Notes: a model not told the origin generated them from the sequence alone. Shown: positions 50,408-59,739, counted from the first letter of the stretch. The stretch: 64,000 nt of DNA from an uncultured Clostridia bacterium (GCA_944354535.1 CALVPY010000005.1:18038-82037); one strand, 5' to 3'. Translations and numbers: made by a program.

Positions 50408-51835
50408 TCAGACGATATAAGCTTCGTCGCTCGCCGCCTGGTCGAGCTCCTTCTTCTGCTCTTGATAGCCGGGCTTGCCGAGGAGGGCAAACGTCGCCTT
50501 CTTGCCCGCTTCGACGCCGGGCTGGTTGAAGGTGTTGATGTTGAACATCGCGCCCGCGTAAGCGGTCTGCAGTTCGAAGAGGAACAAGAGCTGGCCGAGG
50601 GTGAACTCGTTGACTTCGGGCAGGGTGATGGTGTAGTTGAGCCTTCCCGCCTTGGTGAGGGCATATGCCGTCGCCTTGTTTTCCGCCTGGATGAGCTCCT
50701 CCATCGTGTGGCCGCCGAGGAAGCCGACGTCGGGGATATCTTCACAGCCGTGGGGGATAGGGAACTTCTCTTTATAGCTGCCGACGGAGAGGAAGGTCAC
50801 GACTTTGTCGTAAGGGCCTTCGGTGTAGAGCTGCACCTGCGAGTGCTGGTCGGTGACGCCGAGCGCCTTGACGGGCGTCTGGCCGACGTTGCAGGGCGTG
50901 CCGTCGAGGGTGACGTTCTTGCCCAGCGATTCCGCCCACAGCTGCGCGTACCAGTCGGAGACGGTGCGCAGGTTATCGGAGTACGGCATCAGAACGCCGA
51001 TGTTCTTGCCGTCGTTCATCGCAATATATTGGAGCGTTGCGCAAAGGAGGGCAGGGTTCTTTTTGAGGTCCGCCGTCTTGCACAGCTTGTCCATATAGGC
51101 TGCGCCCTTCAGGAGCAGCTTGATGTCGATGCCGAGCACCGCCGCAGGCAGAAGCCCCACGGGCGAAAGCTCGGAAAATCTTCCGCCCACGCCGTCGGGG
51201 AGCACATAGCTCTTGACGCCGCCGAGCTCTTTGGAGATCTTCACGAGGTTGCCCTTTGCGGCATCCGTCGTAAAGATGACGTGATCTTTGACGTTTTCGC
51301 CCGCCTTTTCGAGCAGGTCTGCGATGATGAGGTATTGCGTCATCGTCTCGCTCGTCGCGCCCGACTTGGAGATGACGTTGAAGCACGTCTTTTTGACGTC
51401 GATGACGTCCAAAAGCTCCTTCATGCGCACGGGGTCGACGTTGTCTTCGACATAGAATTTGGGGCCCTTGCGCTTAGACTTGGGCAGGTCGTTGTAGTGC
51501 AGGTGGCAGAGCGCGTTGAACGCCATGATGGGCCCGAGCGCCGAACCGCCGATGCCGAGCACCACGAAGTTGTCGAAGCTCCTGCGGATCTTCTTCGCCT
51601 CTTCGAGGATGTCCGCGACGATCTCGTCCTGAGTATAAGGAAGTTCCGTCCAGCCCATGAAGAGCTCGTCGCAGCCCCTGTTCTCCGTCACATAGGCGTG
51701 AGCCGCTTTGGCAAGCTTTTTGTGCGCATCCAGCGTCTTCTGCGAGATGCCTTTATCGCCGAGATACTTATCCGTCATGTTGGTGTAGTCCACCTTCACG
51801 CGGAGCGCCTTGCGCAGTTCATCTGTCATTCTCAT
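50408..51835 (-). CDS. pgi: glucose-6-phosphate isomerase
   Basis: A 475-residue sugar isomerase interconverting glucose-6-phosphate and fructose-6-phosphate. FVVLGIGGSALGP and VISKSGATSETM are the SIS-domain phosphate-binding motifs; FLGGHTMEELIQAEN includes a conserved Glu/His region. GGAGG (minus, 51843-51847) lies 7 nt before the ATG at 51835; a second ATG at 51829 is possible. Own promoter and terminator. Confidence 0.93.
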   Translation of the reverse strand: MRMTDELRKALRVKVDYTNMTDKYLGDKGISQKTLDAHKKLAKAAHAYVTENRGCDELFMGWTELPYTQDEIVADILEEAKKIRRSFDNFVVLGIGGSALGPIMAFNALCHLHYNDLPKSKRKGPKFYVEDNVDPVRMKELLDVIDVKKTCFNVISKSGATSETMTQYLIIADLLEKAGENVKDHVIFTTDAAKGNLVKISKELGGVKSYVLPDGVGGRFSELSPVGLLPAAVLGIDIKLLLKGAAYMDKLCKTADLKKNPALLCATLQYIAMNDGKNIGVLMPYSDNLRTVSDWYAQLWAESLGKNVTLDGTPCNVGQTPVKALGVTDQHSQVQLYTEGPYDKVVTFLSVGSYKEKFPIPHGCEDIPDVGFLGGHTMEELIQAENKATAYALTKAGRLNYTITLPEVNEFTLGQLLFLFELQTAYAGAMFNINTFNQPGVEAGKKATFALLGKPGYQEQKKELDQAASDEAYIV

Positions 51836-51898
51836 TCCGTTTCCTCCGTTTCGGCATGGTCGCCATTTGTTCTTTGGCGTATTCGCCAACCGCCCTAT

Positions 51899-51927
51899 AT
51901 TGTAGAACACTTTTGCCTTGTTGTCAA
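51899..51927 (-). promoter_or_regulatory. promoter of pgi
   Basis: Minus strand TTGACA (51922-51927), 17 nt spacer, TACAAT (51899-51904). Confidence 0.85.
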
Positions 51928-51968
51928 TAGTACGCCCGCAAAAAGAGCGCAGAAAGGCAAAATTTTTC

Positions 51969-53510
51969 TCAGATGCGGCCGCTTGCCCGCGATTTTTCCT
52001 TGCGCCGCCTGCGGGGCAGGAAGCGCTTTGCGAGCGTTTTGAGGTCGGCGAGGCGGAAGAGCGCGATGAGCCCTCCTTCCGCAGCCGCGAGCAAGAGCAG
52101 GGTGAGAAGGAGCGCCGGGAAAAAGCTGAAGTGCAGCATGAAAAAGCTGCGCAGGGGGAACCCGACGAGCGCGGCGGCCGCAGCCGCTGCAAGCGTCTTG
52201 AGGCAGAATTTGCCCGAGCGCAGTTTTCCCGTCTTTCTGCGCAGCACGCACAGGGAGAGCAGGGCGGAGAGCGTGTGCTCCGCCGCCATGCCGCAGAGCA
52301 GCGCCCCTCCCCCGAGCCTTCCCGTCAGGAGGAGGACGGTGAGGAGCATGGCGCCCGCGCCTGCAAGGAAGATGAGCAGCGTGTGCTTTTCGCAGCGGAG
52401 CGAATTGAGGAGGCTCCCCGAGATCATCGAGACGCTCATGGGGAGCAGCAGGAGGGAGCCCGCGGCGATCAGGGCGCCGCTCTTCGGGCTGTCGAAGAGC
52501 AGGATGCCGATGTCCTGTCCCAAAACGGCGTAGAGGGGAAGGAGCGCCCCCGCGATGAGCAGGGCGGCATTCAGCGCCTTTTCGGTGAGGGCGGAGAGCT
52601 TCTCTTTCTCCCCCCGTGCGGCGCATTCGGAAAATTCCGGCACCAGAACGAGCGCGAGCGAGCTCACGAAGGCGGAGGGGATCATCATCACGGGCATCAC
52701 CATGCCGCAGACGATGCCGTATTCCGCCATCGCCTCGGCAGAGCTTGCCCCCGCCGAGACGAGCCGCAGGGGGAAGAGGACGGAGACGAGCATCCCCGTG
52801 AACGAAGAAAGGACGCGCATGGCCGTCACGGGCAGCGCGGCGGAGAGCAGGGGCTTTAGTTCTCTCTGCGGCGAAGAGAACCTCCCGCCCCGCACGAAGA
52901 AATAGCCGAGGGCGAGCATGAAGGAGAGGAGATGGGAGAGGAACACCGCGCCCGCGGCGAGATTTTCTTTGGGCAGCGAGAGCGGCACAAGGACGAGCAG
53001 CGCCGTCCCCGTCACGATCATGGCGACCTCTTCCGCAAGCTCGGTGAAGGAGTACATGAAAAAGCGCTTTTCCCCCCAGAAGCTGCCGCGGAGCACCGCA
53101 TAGACTGCCGTAAAGGGGAGCCCGGGCAGGAGGATGAAAAAGAGGCACTCCGCGCCTGCGTCCGAAAAGATGCCATGAAGGAGGGGGCGTAAAGAGAAGG
53201 ACAGCAGCGTGAGGGCAAGGGAGATGCCGAGGGCGAGCGCCGCCGCGGCCGTCACGGCGGCGCGGGCAGCGCGCCTTTGCCCGCGCGCATGGTGGGAGGC
53301 GAGCGTACGCGAGAGCGTCACGGGCAGTCCGCTTGCGGAGAGCGTGACGAAAACGGAGAAGACGGTGAGCGCCAACTGATAGCGGCCGAGCCCCTCGGAG
53401 CCGAGCACGCGTGAAAGGAGGATGCGGTACAGGAATCCGAGGCAGTGTTCGGCGGCGGAAAAGGCGGTCACGAGCGAGGCGGTGCGAACGAGGTCCATAC
53501 TCCCTATCAT
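51969..53510 (-). CDS. spoVB: SpoVB-like polysaccharide/lipid II flippase family protein
   Basis: A 513-residue MOP-superfamily transporter with about 14 membrane spans. ASLVTAFSAAEHCLGFLYRI and GSEGLGRYQLALTVFSVFVTLSASGLPVTLSRT match SpoVB, required for spore cortex synthesis; lipid II flippases Amj/MurJ and polysaccharide exporters are relatives. The start is uncertain: ATG 53510 or the inner ATG 53498 (MDLVRT), which has GGGAG directly before it. Upstream is a TCATATC/GATAATAT pair reminiscent of sigma-E promoters, which control spoVB in Bacillus. Confidence 0.8.
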   Translation of the reverse strand: MIGSMDLVRTASLVTAFSAAEHCLGFLYRILLSRVLGSEGLGRYQLALTVFSVFVTLSASGLPVTLSRTLASHHARGQRRAARAAVTAAAALALGISLALTLLSFSLRPLLHGIFSDAGAECLFFILLPGLPFTAVYAVLRGSFWGEKRFFMYSFTELAEEVAMIVTGTALLVLVPLSLPKENLAAGAVFLSHLLSFMLALGYFFVRGGRFSSPQRELKPLLSAALPVTAMRVLSSFTGMLVSVLFPLRLVSAGASSAEAMAEYGIVCGMVMPVMMIPSAFVSSLALVLVPEFSECAARGEKEKLSALTEKALNAALLIAGALLPLYAVLGQDIGILLFDSPKSGALIAAGSLLLLPMSVSMISGSLLNSLRCEKHTLLIFLAGAGAMLLTVLLLTGRLGGGALLCGMAAEHTLSALLSLCVLRRKTGKLRSGKFCLKTLAAAAAAALVGFPLRSFFMLHFSFFPALLLTLLLLAAAEGGLIALFRLADLKTLAKRFLPRRRRKEKSRASGRI

Positions 53511-53607
53511 ATTATCGGGCCGGCTCCGATATGAGCCTGTCTTGCTCGGGCCTTCCGCATTGCCCCTTCCGGTACTCGATCTGCGCCCTTCTGCATATCA
53601 TAAGAAC

Positions 53608-53895
53608 ATGGAATATGTTCTTCGGCTCGTACGTCCCGCTTACTTCCGCCTCAGGCGCGGGCAGACGCTCGATCTCGCTGCTCGTACGTTTTCGCTGCCG
53701 CCGCGCGTGCTCGCCGCCGCGAACGCGCTCGATCGGGAACCCGAAGAAGGGCAGGTGCTCTTTCTCCCTGCGGGCGGAAATCTTTATCGGGTGCGGGGCG
53801 GGGAAACGAAAAAGCTCCTTTCGGGGAGCGATCGGGCGTTTGAAGAGAAAAACTATACAAAGCGGCTGTATCCCTTACAGGAAGTGCTGCTTTAA
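53608..53895 (+). CDS. small LysM-domain protein
   Basis: A 95-residue protein with one LysM motif (about 12-55: YFRLRRGQTLDLAARTFSLP, VLFLPAGGNLYRV). LysM domains bind peptidoglycan or act in spore-coat assembly; there is no signal peptide, and divergence from spoVB suggests a mother-cell or coat role (inference). No Shine-Dalgarno; a CATATCAT sequence ends 6 nt before the ATG but lacks a -35. Confidence 0.6.
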   Translation: MEYVLRLVRPAYFRLRRGQTLDLAARTFSLPPRVLAAANALDREPEEGQVLFLPAGGNLYRVRGGETKKLLSGSDRAFEEKNYTKRLYPLQEVLL

Positions 53896-54087
53896 GGAGG
53901 CTTGCGGGGGAGGGCGGGCTTTTGGCGTCTCCCGCTCCCGTTCGGGACAAGTTGTTCCACGCCCGGGGCGCCGACGGGGTGCCGACGGGGCGCAAAATAA
54001 CCGCGAAATTACCGCCCGATCCGAGCGTTTTCGGGTTTTTTGGGCAATCTATACAGTCTCATCCGCAAACTTTGTTGCGATTGTCTA

Positions 54088-54116
54088 TTGCAAAATCGGG
54101 CGTTTTCGTGTAAAAT
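54088..54116 (+). promoter_or_regulatory. promoter of the sugar ABC ATPase
   Basis: TTGCAA (54088-54093), 17 nt spacer ending TG, TAAAAT (54111-54116). Confidence 0.7.
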
Positions 54117-54144
54117 ATCCTCAAAACATGATTTGGAGGAAACT

Positions 54145-55503
54145 ATGTCCGGTCTTTTACTCAAAGGCATCAACAAGATCTATCCCGGCGGAAACCAGGC
54201 GGTGTTCAACTTCTGCCTCGATATCAGGGATAAGGAATTCATCGTCTTCGTCGGTCCTTCGGGCTGCGGCAAGTCTACGACCCTTCGTATGATCGCCGGC
54301 CTCGAAGAGATCTCCTCGGGCGAACTTTATATCGACGGCAAGCTCGTCAACGATGTCGTCCCCAAGGACAGAGACATCGCGATGGTCTTCCAGAACTACG
54401 CACTCTATCCTCATATGTCGGTGTACGACAACATGGCATTCGGCCTCAAGCTCCGCAAGGTGCCCAAGGAAGTCATCGATGAAAAGGTCAAGGCCGCGGC
54501 AGAGATCCTCGGCATCACCGATTACCTTTCGCGTAAGCCCAAGGCTCTTTCGGGTGGTCAGCGCCAGCGTGTCGCGCTCGGCCGTACCATCGTCCGCGAG
54601 CCCAAGGTCTTCCTTCTGGACGAGCCCCTTTCCAACCTCGATGCAAAGCTCCGTGCTCAGATGAGAACGGAAATTTCCAAGCTCCATGCCCGTCTTGCCA
54701 CCACCTTCATCTACGTCACGCACGATCAGATCGAGGCAATGACGATGGGTACGCGTATCGTCGTCATGAAGGACGGCTTCATGCAGCAGGTCGATACCCC
54801 TCAGAACCTCTACGACTATCCCATCAACCTCTTCGTTGCAGGGTTCATCGGCACCCCTCAGATGAACTTCTTCAAGAACTCCACGCTCACGCAGGAGGAC
54901 GGAAAGGTCTACGTCAACTTCATCGGCGGCAACAAGATCGTGCTGCCCAAGTCCGTCGTCTCCAAGATCAAGAATGTCGACGAGTATATCAACACCGGTA
55001 AGGCCGTGACGCTCGGCGTCCGCCCCGAAGATATCCACGAGGACGATCTCTTTATCTCCAACTCGCCCGAGACCATCGTCAAGGCGAAGATCGACGTCAT
55101 CGAAAAGCTCGGCGCCGAGACGCAGATCTACTGCGACCTCGAGTACGAGAACGATAAGAACACCATTGTCGACAACGCCGCTCAGATGATCGCGAAGATC
55201 AGCTCGCGTGCGACCGTCAGCCTCGGCGAGATCGTCGAGCTTGCCTTCGACGCAAAGCACATCCACCTCTTCGACGGCTACACCGAAGCAACGATGCTCG
55301 AGCGCGATGAGCACTACGACGTCATCCCCGAAAATGCAGAGGGCGCGGCATTCGTGCCTCCTACACCTCAGGAGATGCAGGCTCAGATCGACGCTGCAAG
55401 AGTCGTCACCAAAGAGATGAAGAAGCTCGAGAAGCAGAACGCCAGAATGGAAAAGAAGAAGGCGGCTGCCGCGGCTTCCGAAGAAAAGAAAGACGAAGAA
55501 TAA
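54145..55503 (+). CDS. carbohydrate ABC transporter ATPase, MsmK/UgpC-type
   Basis: A 452-residue ATPase shared by several sugar or glycerol-phosphate importers. Walker A GPSGCGKSTT, Q-loop QNYALYPHM, signature LSGGQRQRVALGR, Walker B FLLDEPLSNLDAKL and H-loop THDQIEAMTMG are intact; the C-terminal OB-type (TOBE) regulatory domain extends from about 245. A highly charged Lys/Glu tail of about 70 residues at the end exceeds the usual 370. GGAGGA (54135-54140) precedes the ATG. No permease genes are adjacent, typical of a general ATPase serving several systems. Confidence 0.92.
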   Translation: MSGLLLKGINKIYPGGNQAVFNFCLDIRDKEFIVFVGPSGCGKSTTLRMIAGLEEISSGELYIDGKLVNDVVPKDRDIAMVFQNYALYPHMSVYDNMAFGLKLRKVPKEVIDEKVKAAAEILGITDYLSRKPKALSGGQRQRVALGRTIVREPKVFLLDEPLSNLDAKLRAQMRTEISKLHARLATTFIYVTHDQIEAMTMGTRIVVMKDGFMQQVDTPQNLYDYPINLFVAGFIGTPQMNFFKNSTLTQEDGKVYVNFIGGNKIVLPKSVVSKIKNVDEYINTGKAVTLGVRPEDIHEDDLFISNSPETIVKAKIDVIEKLGAETQIYCDLEYENDKNTIVDNAAQMIAKISSRATVSLGEIVELAFDAKHIHLFDGYTEATMLERDEHYDVIPENAEGAAFVPPTPQEMQAQIDAARVVTKEMKKLEKQNARMEKKKAAAAASEEKKDEE

Positions 55504-55526
55504 TTCCTCCCGGATCATATTACCAA

Positions 55527-55561
55527 AGAGGCGCCCGAAGCGTATTCGGGCGTCTCTTTTT
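55527..55561 (+). terminator. terminator after the sugar ABC ATPase
   Basis: 13 bp stem with one G-T pair (55527-55539/55545-55557), then T5. Confidence 0.9.
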
Positions 55562-55741
55562 CTGCGGATGCAAAAGACGTTTTGCAATGCGCCCGGGGCG
55601 CGGCCATAAGGGGCGGTGCAGCCGTGTTTGCCCGCAGCCGGCGCGGAGCAGGGAGCGCTGTTATTTTCGCCCGCAGCCGGCGCGGAGCGGAAGGAGAGCG
55701 GAAGGGGAGCGGGGCAATTTTCTTCTCCCCGCGCGAAAAAA

Positions 55742-55770
55742 TTGACAAACCGCTGCAAAAGAGATATACT
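55742..55770 (+). promoter_or_regulatory. promoter of the metal exporter gene
   Basis: TTGACA (55742-55747), 17 nt spacer, TATACT (55765-55770). Upstream, GCCCGCAGCCGGCGCGGAGC is repeated at 55630 and 55669. Confidence 0.85.
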
Positions 55771-55824
55771 TTTTGCGTTACGGGGGCTGTTTCTGCTCCC
55801 CAAGAATTTACGGAGGCCCGCACT

Positions 55825-56766
55825 TTGCTCGACGTCGCTTTGGATGCCCTTCTCGATACGCTCAAGATGCTGCCCTTCCTGTTCGTGCTCTATGTGCTCA
55901 TCGAACTTTTAGAGCACCGCACGCGGGTGGGGGTGCCTTCGCGCGCGCTCTCGGGCAAAGCTGCGCCCCTCATCGGGGGAGCGACGGGGCTCATCCCCTT
56001 GTGCGGCTTTTCGGTGATGGCGGGCAAGCTCTTCGAACGCGGCCTCATCACCCTCGGCACCCTGCTTGCCGTATTCATTGCGACCAACGACGAAGCTCTG
56101 CTCGTCCTCGCCCTTGCAGAACTTTCCTGGCAGCGCAAGCTTCTCTCCATCGGCGTCATCCTCGTCGTCAAACTCGTGCTCGCTGCCGCGGCGGGCTATC
56201 TTGCAGACTTTCTCTTCCGCGGACGGGCGGTTGCGGCGCCTCTGCCCGCGCCCGCCCATGAGCACGAACACGGCCACGAACACGACCACGACCACGGTCA
56301 TGCTCACGGACACGATCACGAAAACGAAGAATTCCACGTCTGCGAACACAAGCACGAAGGGGCATGGACGCTGTATTTTCTCTCGCCCCTTCTGCACGCG
56401 CTGCAGGTGGCGGCAGCCATCCTCGTCGTCAACTTCGCCTTCGGCACCCTCTTTTTCCTCGTGGGGGAGGAGCGCGTCGTCGGCTTTCTGGAGGGCGCGG
56501 GCTATTGGTTCCAGCCCCTTGTCGCCGTCCTCGTGGGGCTGGTGCCCAACTGCGCTTCGAGCGTCGTCCTCGCCGAAACCTATGCGGTGGGCGGCCTCAC
56601 TCTTGCAAGCTGTCTTGCGGGGCTCGTCGCCAACACGGGTCTCGGCATTTTGGTGCTCTTCCAAAACGCCAAGGCATGGAAGCGCAATCTGGCGGTCCTC
56701 GGCGCGCTCACAGCGCTCGGCATCGCCGTCGGGTATGCGGGCAACGCCTTCATGCTGCTCTTTTAA
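55825..56766 (+). CDS. ArsP_2-type heavy-metal exporter with His-rich loop
   Basis: A 313-residue membrane protein of the putative 10-span metal exporter family (ArsP_2, also annotated as putative manganese transporter): GLIPLCGFSVMAGKLFERGL in the first half and VGLVPNCASSVVLAETY in the second form the paired signature. The central loop (about 135-170) holds more than a dozen His residues interleaved with Asp/Glu, then CEHKHE, a likely metal-binding segment. The TTG start at 55825 lies 8 nt after GGAGG (55812-55816); an upstream ATG would precede the promoter. hisC follows 12 nt later. Confidence 0.75.
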   Translation: MLDVALDALLDTLKMLPFLFVLYVLIELLEHRTRVGVPSRALSGKAAPLIGGATGLIPLCGFSVMAGKLFERGLITLGTLLAVFIATNDEALLVLALAELSWQRKLLSIGVILVVKLVLAAAAGYLADFLFRGRAVAAPLPAPAHEHEHGHEHDHDHGHAHGHDHENEEFHVCEHKHEGAWTLYFLSPLLHALQVAAAILVVNFAFGTLFFLVGEERVVGFLEGAGYWFQPLVAVLVGLVPNCASSVVLAETYAVGGLTLASCLAGLVANTGLGILVLFQNAKAWKRNLAVLGALTALGIAVGYAGNAFMLLF

Positions 56767-56778
56767 GGAGGTCATGCC

Positions 56779-57840
56779 ATGAACTTTTTGAGCAAACGGG
56801 CGCAGGCCATCGCGCCTTACACGGCGGGCGAACAGCCTGCCGATAAGCAGTACGTTAAGCTCAACACCAACGAAAACCCTTACCCTCCCTCGCCGCGCGC
56901 CACCGAAGTGCTCCGCGCTTTCGATGCAGGGGCACTCCGCCTCTATCCCCGCCCCGATGCGGACGGCCTCCGCGCTGCCATCGCCCGTGCGGAAGGGGTG
57001 GAAGAGGGCAACGTCTTCTGCGGCAACGGGTCGGATGAAGTGCTGGCGCTCTCCTTCCCCGCCTTTTTCGACGAAGAGGGAAAGCCTGCCTGCTTTGCCG
57101 ACCTTACTTACAGCTTTTACGAAGTCTTCGCCGCCTTTTTCGGCGTGAAGACGCATATCGTGCCTTTGAAAGCCGACTTTTCCTTCGACCTTGCGGCAAT
57201 GCAGACTGCCGACTGCGCGGGGTATTATCTCTGCAACCCCAACGCGCCGACGGGCATCGCCCTTCCCATCGAAACGGTGGAAAACTTCGTCGCTTCGGTC
57301 GGGGAGCGCATCGTCATCGCCGACGAGGCGTACATGGACTTTTACGGGCAGTCCGCCGTGCCGCTCACGAAGAAATACAAGAATCTTCTCGTCGTCAAGA
57401 CGTTCTCCAAGAGTTATTCCTTGGCGGGCATCCGCTGCGGCTACGCCGTGGGGGACGAGGCTCTTATAGGCGGCCTCTTCCGCATGAAGGACTGCTTCAA
57501 TTCCTATCCCGTGGACGCCGTCGCGCAGGCGGTCTGCACCGCGGCGGTGGAAGATAAGGACTACCGCGACAAGACTGCGGCGCTCGTCAAAAGGGAACGC
57601 GCCCGCCTCCGCGAAGCGCTGCTCTCTCTCGGCTTCACCGTGCCCGAATCGGGCGCCAATTTCCTCTTTGCGGGAAGGGTGAAGAAAAGCGGCGGCGAAC
57701 TTTACCGCGCCCTGAAAGAGGAGGGCGTTCTGGTGCGCCATTGGGAAAAACCCATCCTCCGCGATTTTCTGCGCATCACGATCGGCACGCCCGAACAAAA
57801 CGACGTGCTGCTCGCAAAACTCAAACAGATCTTAAAATAG
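56779..57840 (+). CDS. hisC: histidinol-phosphate aminotransferase
   Basis: A 353-residue PLP-dependent class I/II aminotransferase. The Lys in TFSKSYSLAGIRCGY binds PLP; NENPYPPSP is the HisC N-terminal motif and the phosphate-binding Arg lies in LRITIGTPEQN. Its product links imidazole acetol phosphate to histidinol phosphate. No other his gene is nearby, so it may also serve aromatic transamination. AAGGAGG precedes the ATG. Sits between a metal exporter and a hypothetical gene, all on the same strand. Confidence 0.88.
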   Translation: MNFLSKRAQAIAPYTAGEQPADKQYVKLNTNENPYPPSPRATEVLRAFDAGALRLYPRPDADGLRAAIARAEGVEEGNVFCGNGSDEVLALSFPAFFDEEGKPACFADLTYSFYEVFAAFFGVKTHIVPLKADFSFDLAAMQTADCAGYYLCNPNAPTGIALPIETVENFVASVGERIVIADEAYMDFYGQSAVPLTKKYKNLLVVKTFSKSYSLAGIRCGYAVGDEALIGGLFRMKDCFNSYPVDAVAQAVCTAAVEDKDYRDKTAALVKRERARLREALLSLGFTVPESGANFLFAGRVKKSGGELYRALKEEGVLVRHWEKPILRDFLRITIGTPEQNDVLLAKLKQILK

Positions 57841-57852
57841 GGAGTTCCCCGT

Positions 57853-58917
57853 ATGCAGCTCATTTCTGCGTCCGTACCAAAGAGAAACGCGCCCCCGGGC
57901 GTTGCAAACGGCCAAAGTGAGCTCTTTTTTTCCGGCGTCAAGGAGTGCATCTCGGCGCAGTTTTCGCGGATCGCGGGCGGAAAGCTGGCGCTCGTGAGCG
58001 ATCCCGAACGCGTTTGGGCCTTTCGTGAAGTAGCGCTCTCGCCGCGCGCCATCTCTCTCGTTCTGGAAGGCGATGCGCTCCCCCTCTTTTCTTTGCCCGA
58101 GGGCGTTGCCTGCATCCTCGCGGCGGGCGGGAGGGAGGTGCTCGCCGCCGCCCGCAGCTTTGCCGAGGTGCGCCGCATCCCCTGCGTGCTCTTTCCTGCC
58201 GAGGCTTCCCTTCGGGGGGCGTCGGAGGAGTGTGCGCCGCTCTGCATCGGAGGAGACCGCGCCCTTCACCGCCTTGCGCCCGCCTCCGTCTGCTGCGACA
58301 GAGCGCTGCTTGCGCCCACGCTCGGCGAAGCATATGCCTCGCTCCTGCTTGCCCGCCTCTCCTCCTTCGAGGGCCGCGCGCTCGCGGCGTTCGGGATGGG
58401 GGAGCCCCGCCCCGAAGTCCCCGCGTTCGAAGCGGACTTCGAATGCGTCCTCCGCGCCGTCTTTTCCCTGCCCGCGGCTCTTTTCGAAGGGGAGGGCTTC
58501 ACGCTCTCCGCGCTCCTTCAGAAGGACGGCGAAAAAACGCCCCATTGGCGGGCGTATGTGCAGCTTTCGGCTCTCTATGCGGCGTTCTTTGAAAAGGGCA
58601 GACCCCGCCGCACCTTCGTGCCGGACTACGCGCGCCGTGCTCTTCATGCGGGTGCCCCGCTCTGCGCCCGTGTGCCCTCGCCCGAAGAGTACGCCCTCCG
58701 CGCTCTCACGCTCGAACGCATCCGCGGCAGCTTTCAGAAGGAGGCGGCATCGCTCCTTTCTGCGCGGGAACGGGAGGCGGAGCGCGTCCTATCGCTTTCC
58801 GCTGTGCCCGTGTCTCTTCGCGGCGGGGATACCTTCCGTTTGCAGTATCTGCCCGAATTTGCCCCGCGCGGGCTCTCCTCCGTCATCCGCGACTTCGGCC
58901 TTCTGGAGCGCGGCTGA
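57853..58917 (+). CDS. degenerate dehydroquinate-synthase/glycerol-1-phosphate-dehydrogenase-like protein
   Basis: A 354-residue protein with no clear catalytic motifs. Residues about 40-125 (KLALVSDPERVW, CILAAGGREVLAAARSFAEV, IPCVLFPAEAS) resemble the NAD-binding half of the iron-dependent alcohol dehydrogenase and dehydroquinate synthase fold (as in AraM and G1PDH), but the GGGxxxD and metal-His motifs are missing. This assignment is weak. It follows hisC by 12 nt and precedes a NagD-like phosphatase, so the three may form an operon. Confidence 0.5.
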   Translation: MQLISASVPKRNAPPGVANGQSELFFSGVKECISAQFSRIAGGKLALVSDPERVWAFREVALSPRAISLVLEGDALPLFSLPEGVACILAAGGREVLAAARSFAEVRRIPCVLFPAEASLRGASEECAPLCIGGDRALHRLAPASVCCDRALLAPTLGEAYASLLLARLSSFEGRALAAFGMGEPRPEVPAFEADFECVLRAVFSLPAALFEGEGFTLSALLQKDGEKTPHWRAYVQLSALYAAFFEKGRPRRTFVPDYARRALHAGAPLCARVPSPEEYALRALTLERIRGSFQKEAASLLSAREREAERVLSLSAVPVSLRGGDTFRLQYLPEFAPRGLSSVIRDFGLLERG

Positions 58918-58959
58918 GGCGGCTCCCGCGCTTATGACACAACGGGATAAGGAGCCCTC

Positions 58960-59739
58960 ATGACCAAAGAACAGCTTCTCGAATGCACCGACGCCTTCCT
59001 CTTCGACCTCGACGGCACCGTCTATCTCGACGAGACGCCCATCGGCGACGTCAAGGGGACGCTCGCCCGTCTCCGCGCCCTCAAAAAGCGCGTCGTCTTT
59101 GTCACCAACAACTCTTCAAAGACGGAAGAGGAGTACCGCAAAAAGCTTTCCCGCATCGGCATTCTGGGGGAGGGAGATCTCATCTGCACTTCGGCGATGG
59201 CGGCGGCGGAGCACGTTTTGGCGCATTTTCCGAAAAAGAGGATCTTTCTCCTTGCGACGGACGCGGTGAAGGAAGAATTTGCCCGCACCGTGCCCCTTGT
59301 GGAGGATAAACCCGATATCGTCATCCTTGCCTACGATACGAGCCTCACCTTTGCAAAGCTCAAACGCTTTAACGAGTTTCTGGCGGGGGGAGCATACTTC
59401 ATCGCCACCCATCCCGACGCCGTCTGCCCCACGAAGGGCGTTCCCATGCCCGACGTCGGTTCCTTTCTGGAGCTGTTTTACGCCTCCTCGGGGCGGCGGC
59501 CCGACCTTGTCGTGGGCAAGCCCGCCGCGGTGATGGGGGAAAGCCTGGAACGCCGCCTGCACATCCCCCGCACCCGCATGTGCATGGTGGGGGACAGGCT
59601 GCATACCGACATCCGCTTCGGCAGCAACTGCGCCATGCACACCGTGCTCGTCTTGAGCGGCGAAACGACGGAAGAAACGCGGAACAACTATCCCGACGAG
59701 CCAACGCTCGTCCTTCCCGACGTCAATGCGCTCCTTTGA
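58960..59739 (+). CDS. NagD-like HAD superfamily phosphatase
   Basis: A 259-residue HAD-IIA hydrolase. Motif I DLDGTVYLDE, motif II TNNSSKTEEEY, motif III GKPAAVM, motif IV MVGDRLHTDIRFG are all present; the cap domain lies between motifs II and III. Family substrates include nucleotides, glycerol-phosphate and pyridoxal-phosphate. AAGGAG precedes the ATG. Ends 110 nt before the sigma operon. Confidence 0.88.
   Translation: MTKEQLLECTDAFLFDLDGTVYLDETPIGDVKGTLARLRALKKRVVFVTNNSSKTEEEYRKKLSRIGILGEGDLICTSAMAAAEHVLAHFPKKRIFLLATDAVKEEFARTVPLVEDKPDIVILAYDTSLTFAKLKRFNEFLAGGAYFIATHPDAVCPTKGVPMPDVGSFLELFYASSGRRPDLVVGKPAAVMGESLERRLHIPRTRMCMVGDRLHTDIRFGSNCAMHTVLVLSGETTEETRNNYPDEPTLVLPDVNALL

Noticed and set aside
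53573-53610. The LysM gene as another leaderless gene
   Set aside because: A TATCAT sequence ends 6 nt before the ATG, but the -35 position holds TACTCG, so the sigma-A promoter is not supported. A sporulation sigma factor remains possible.
54157-55803. A 548-codon frame antisense to the sugar ABC ATPase
   Set aside because: Shadow of a strongly supported gene with all ABC motifs; composition is Asp/Val/Leu-rich as expected from reversed codons.
55909-57798. A 629-codon frame antisense to the metal exporter and hisC
   Set aside because: Overlaps two well-supported genes completely and crosses their boundary without any start signal or family motif.
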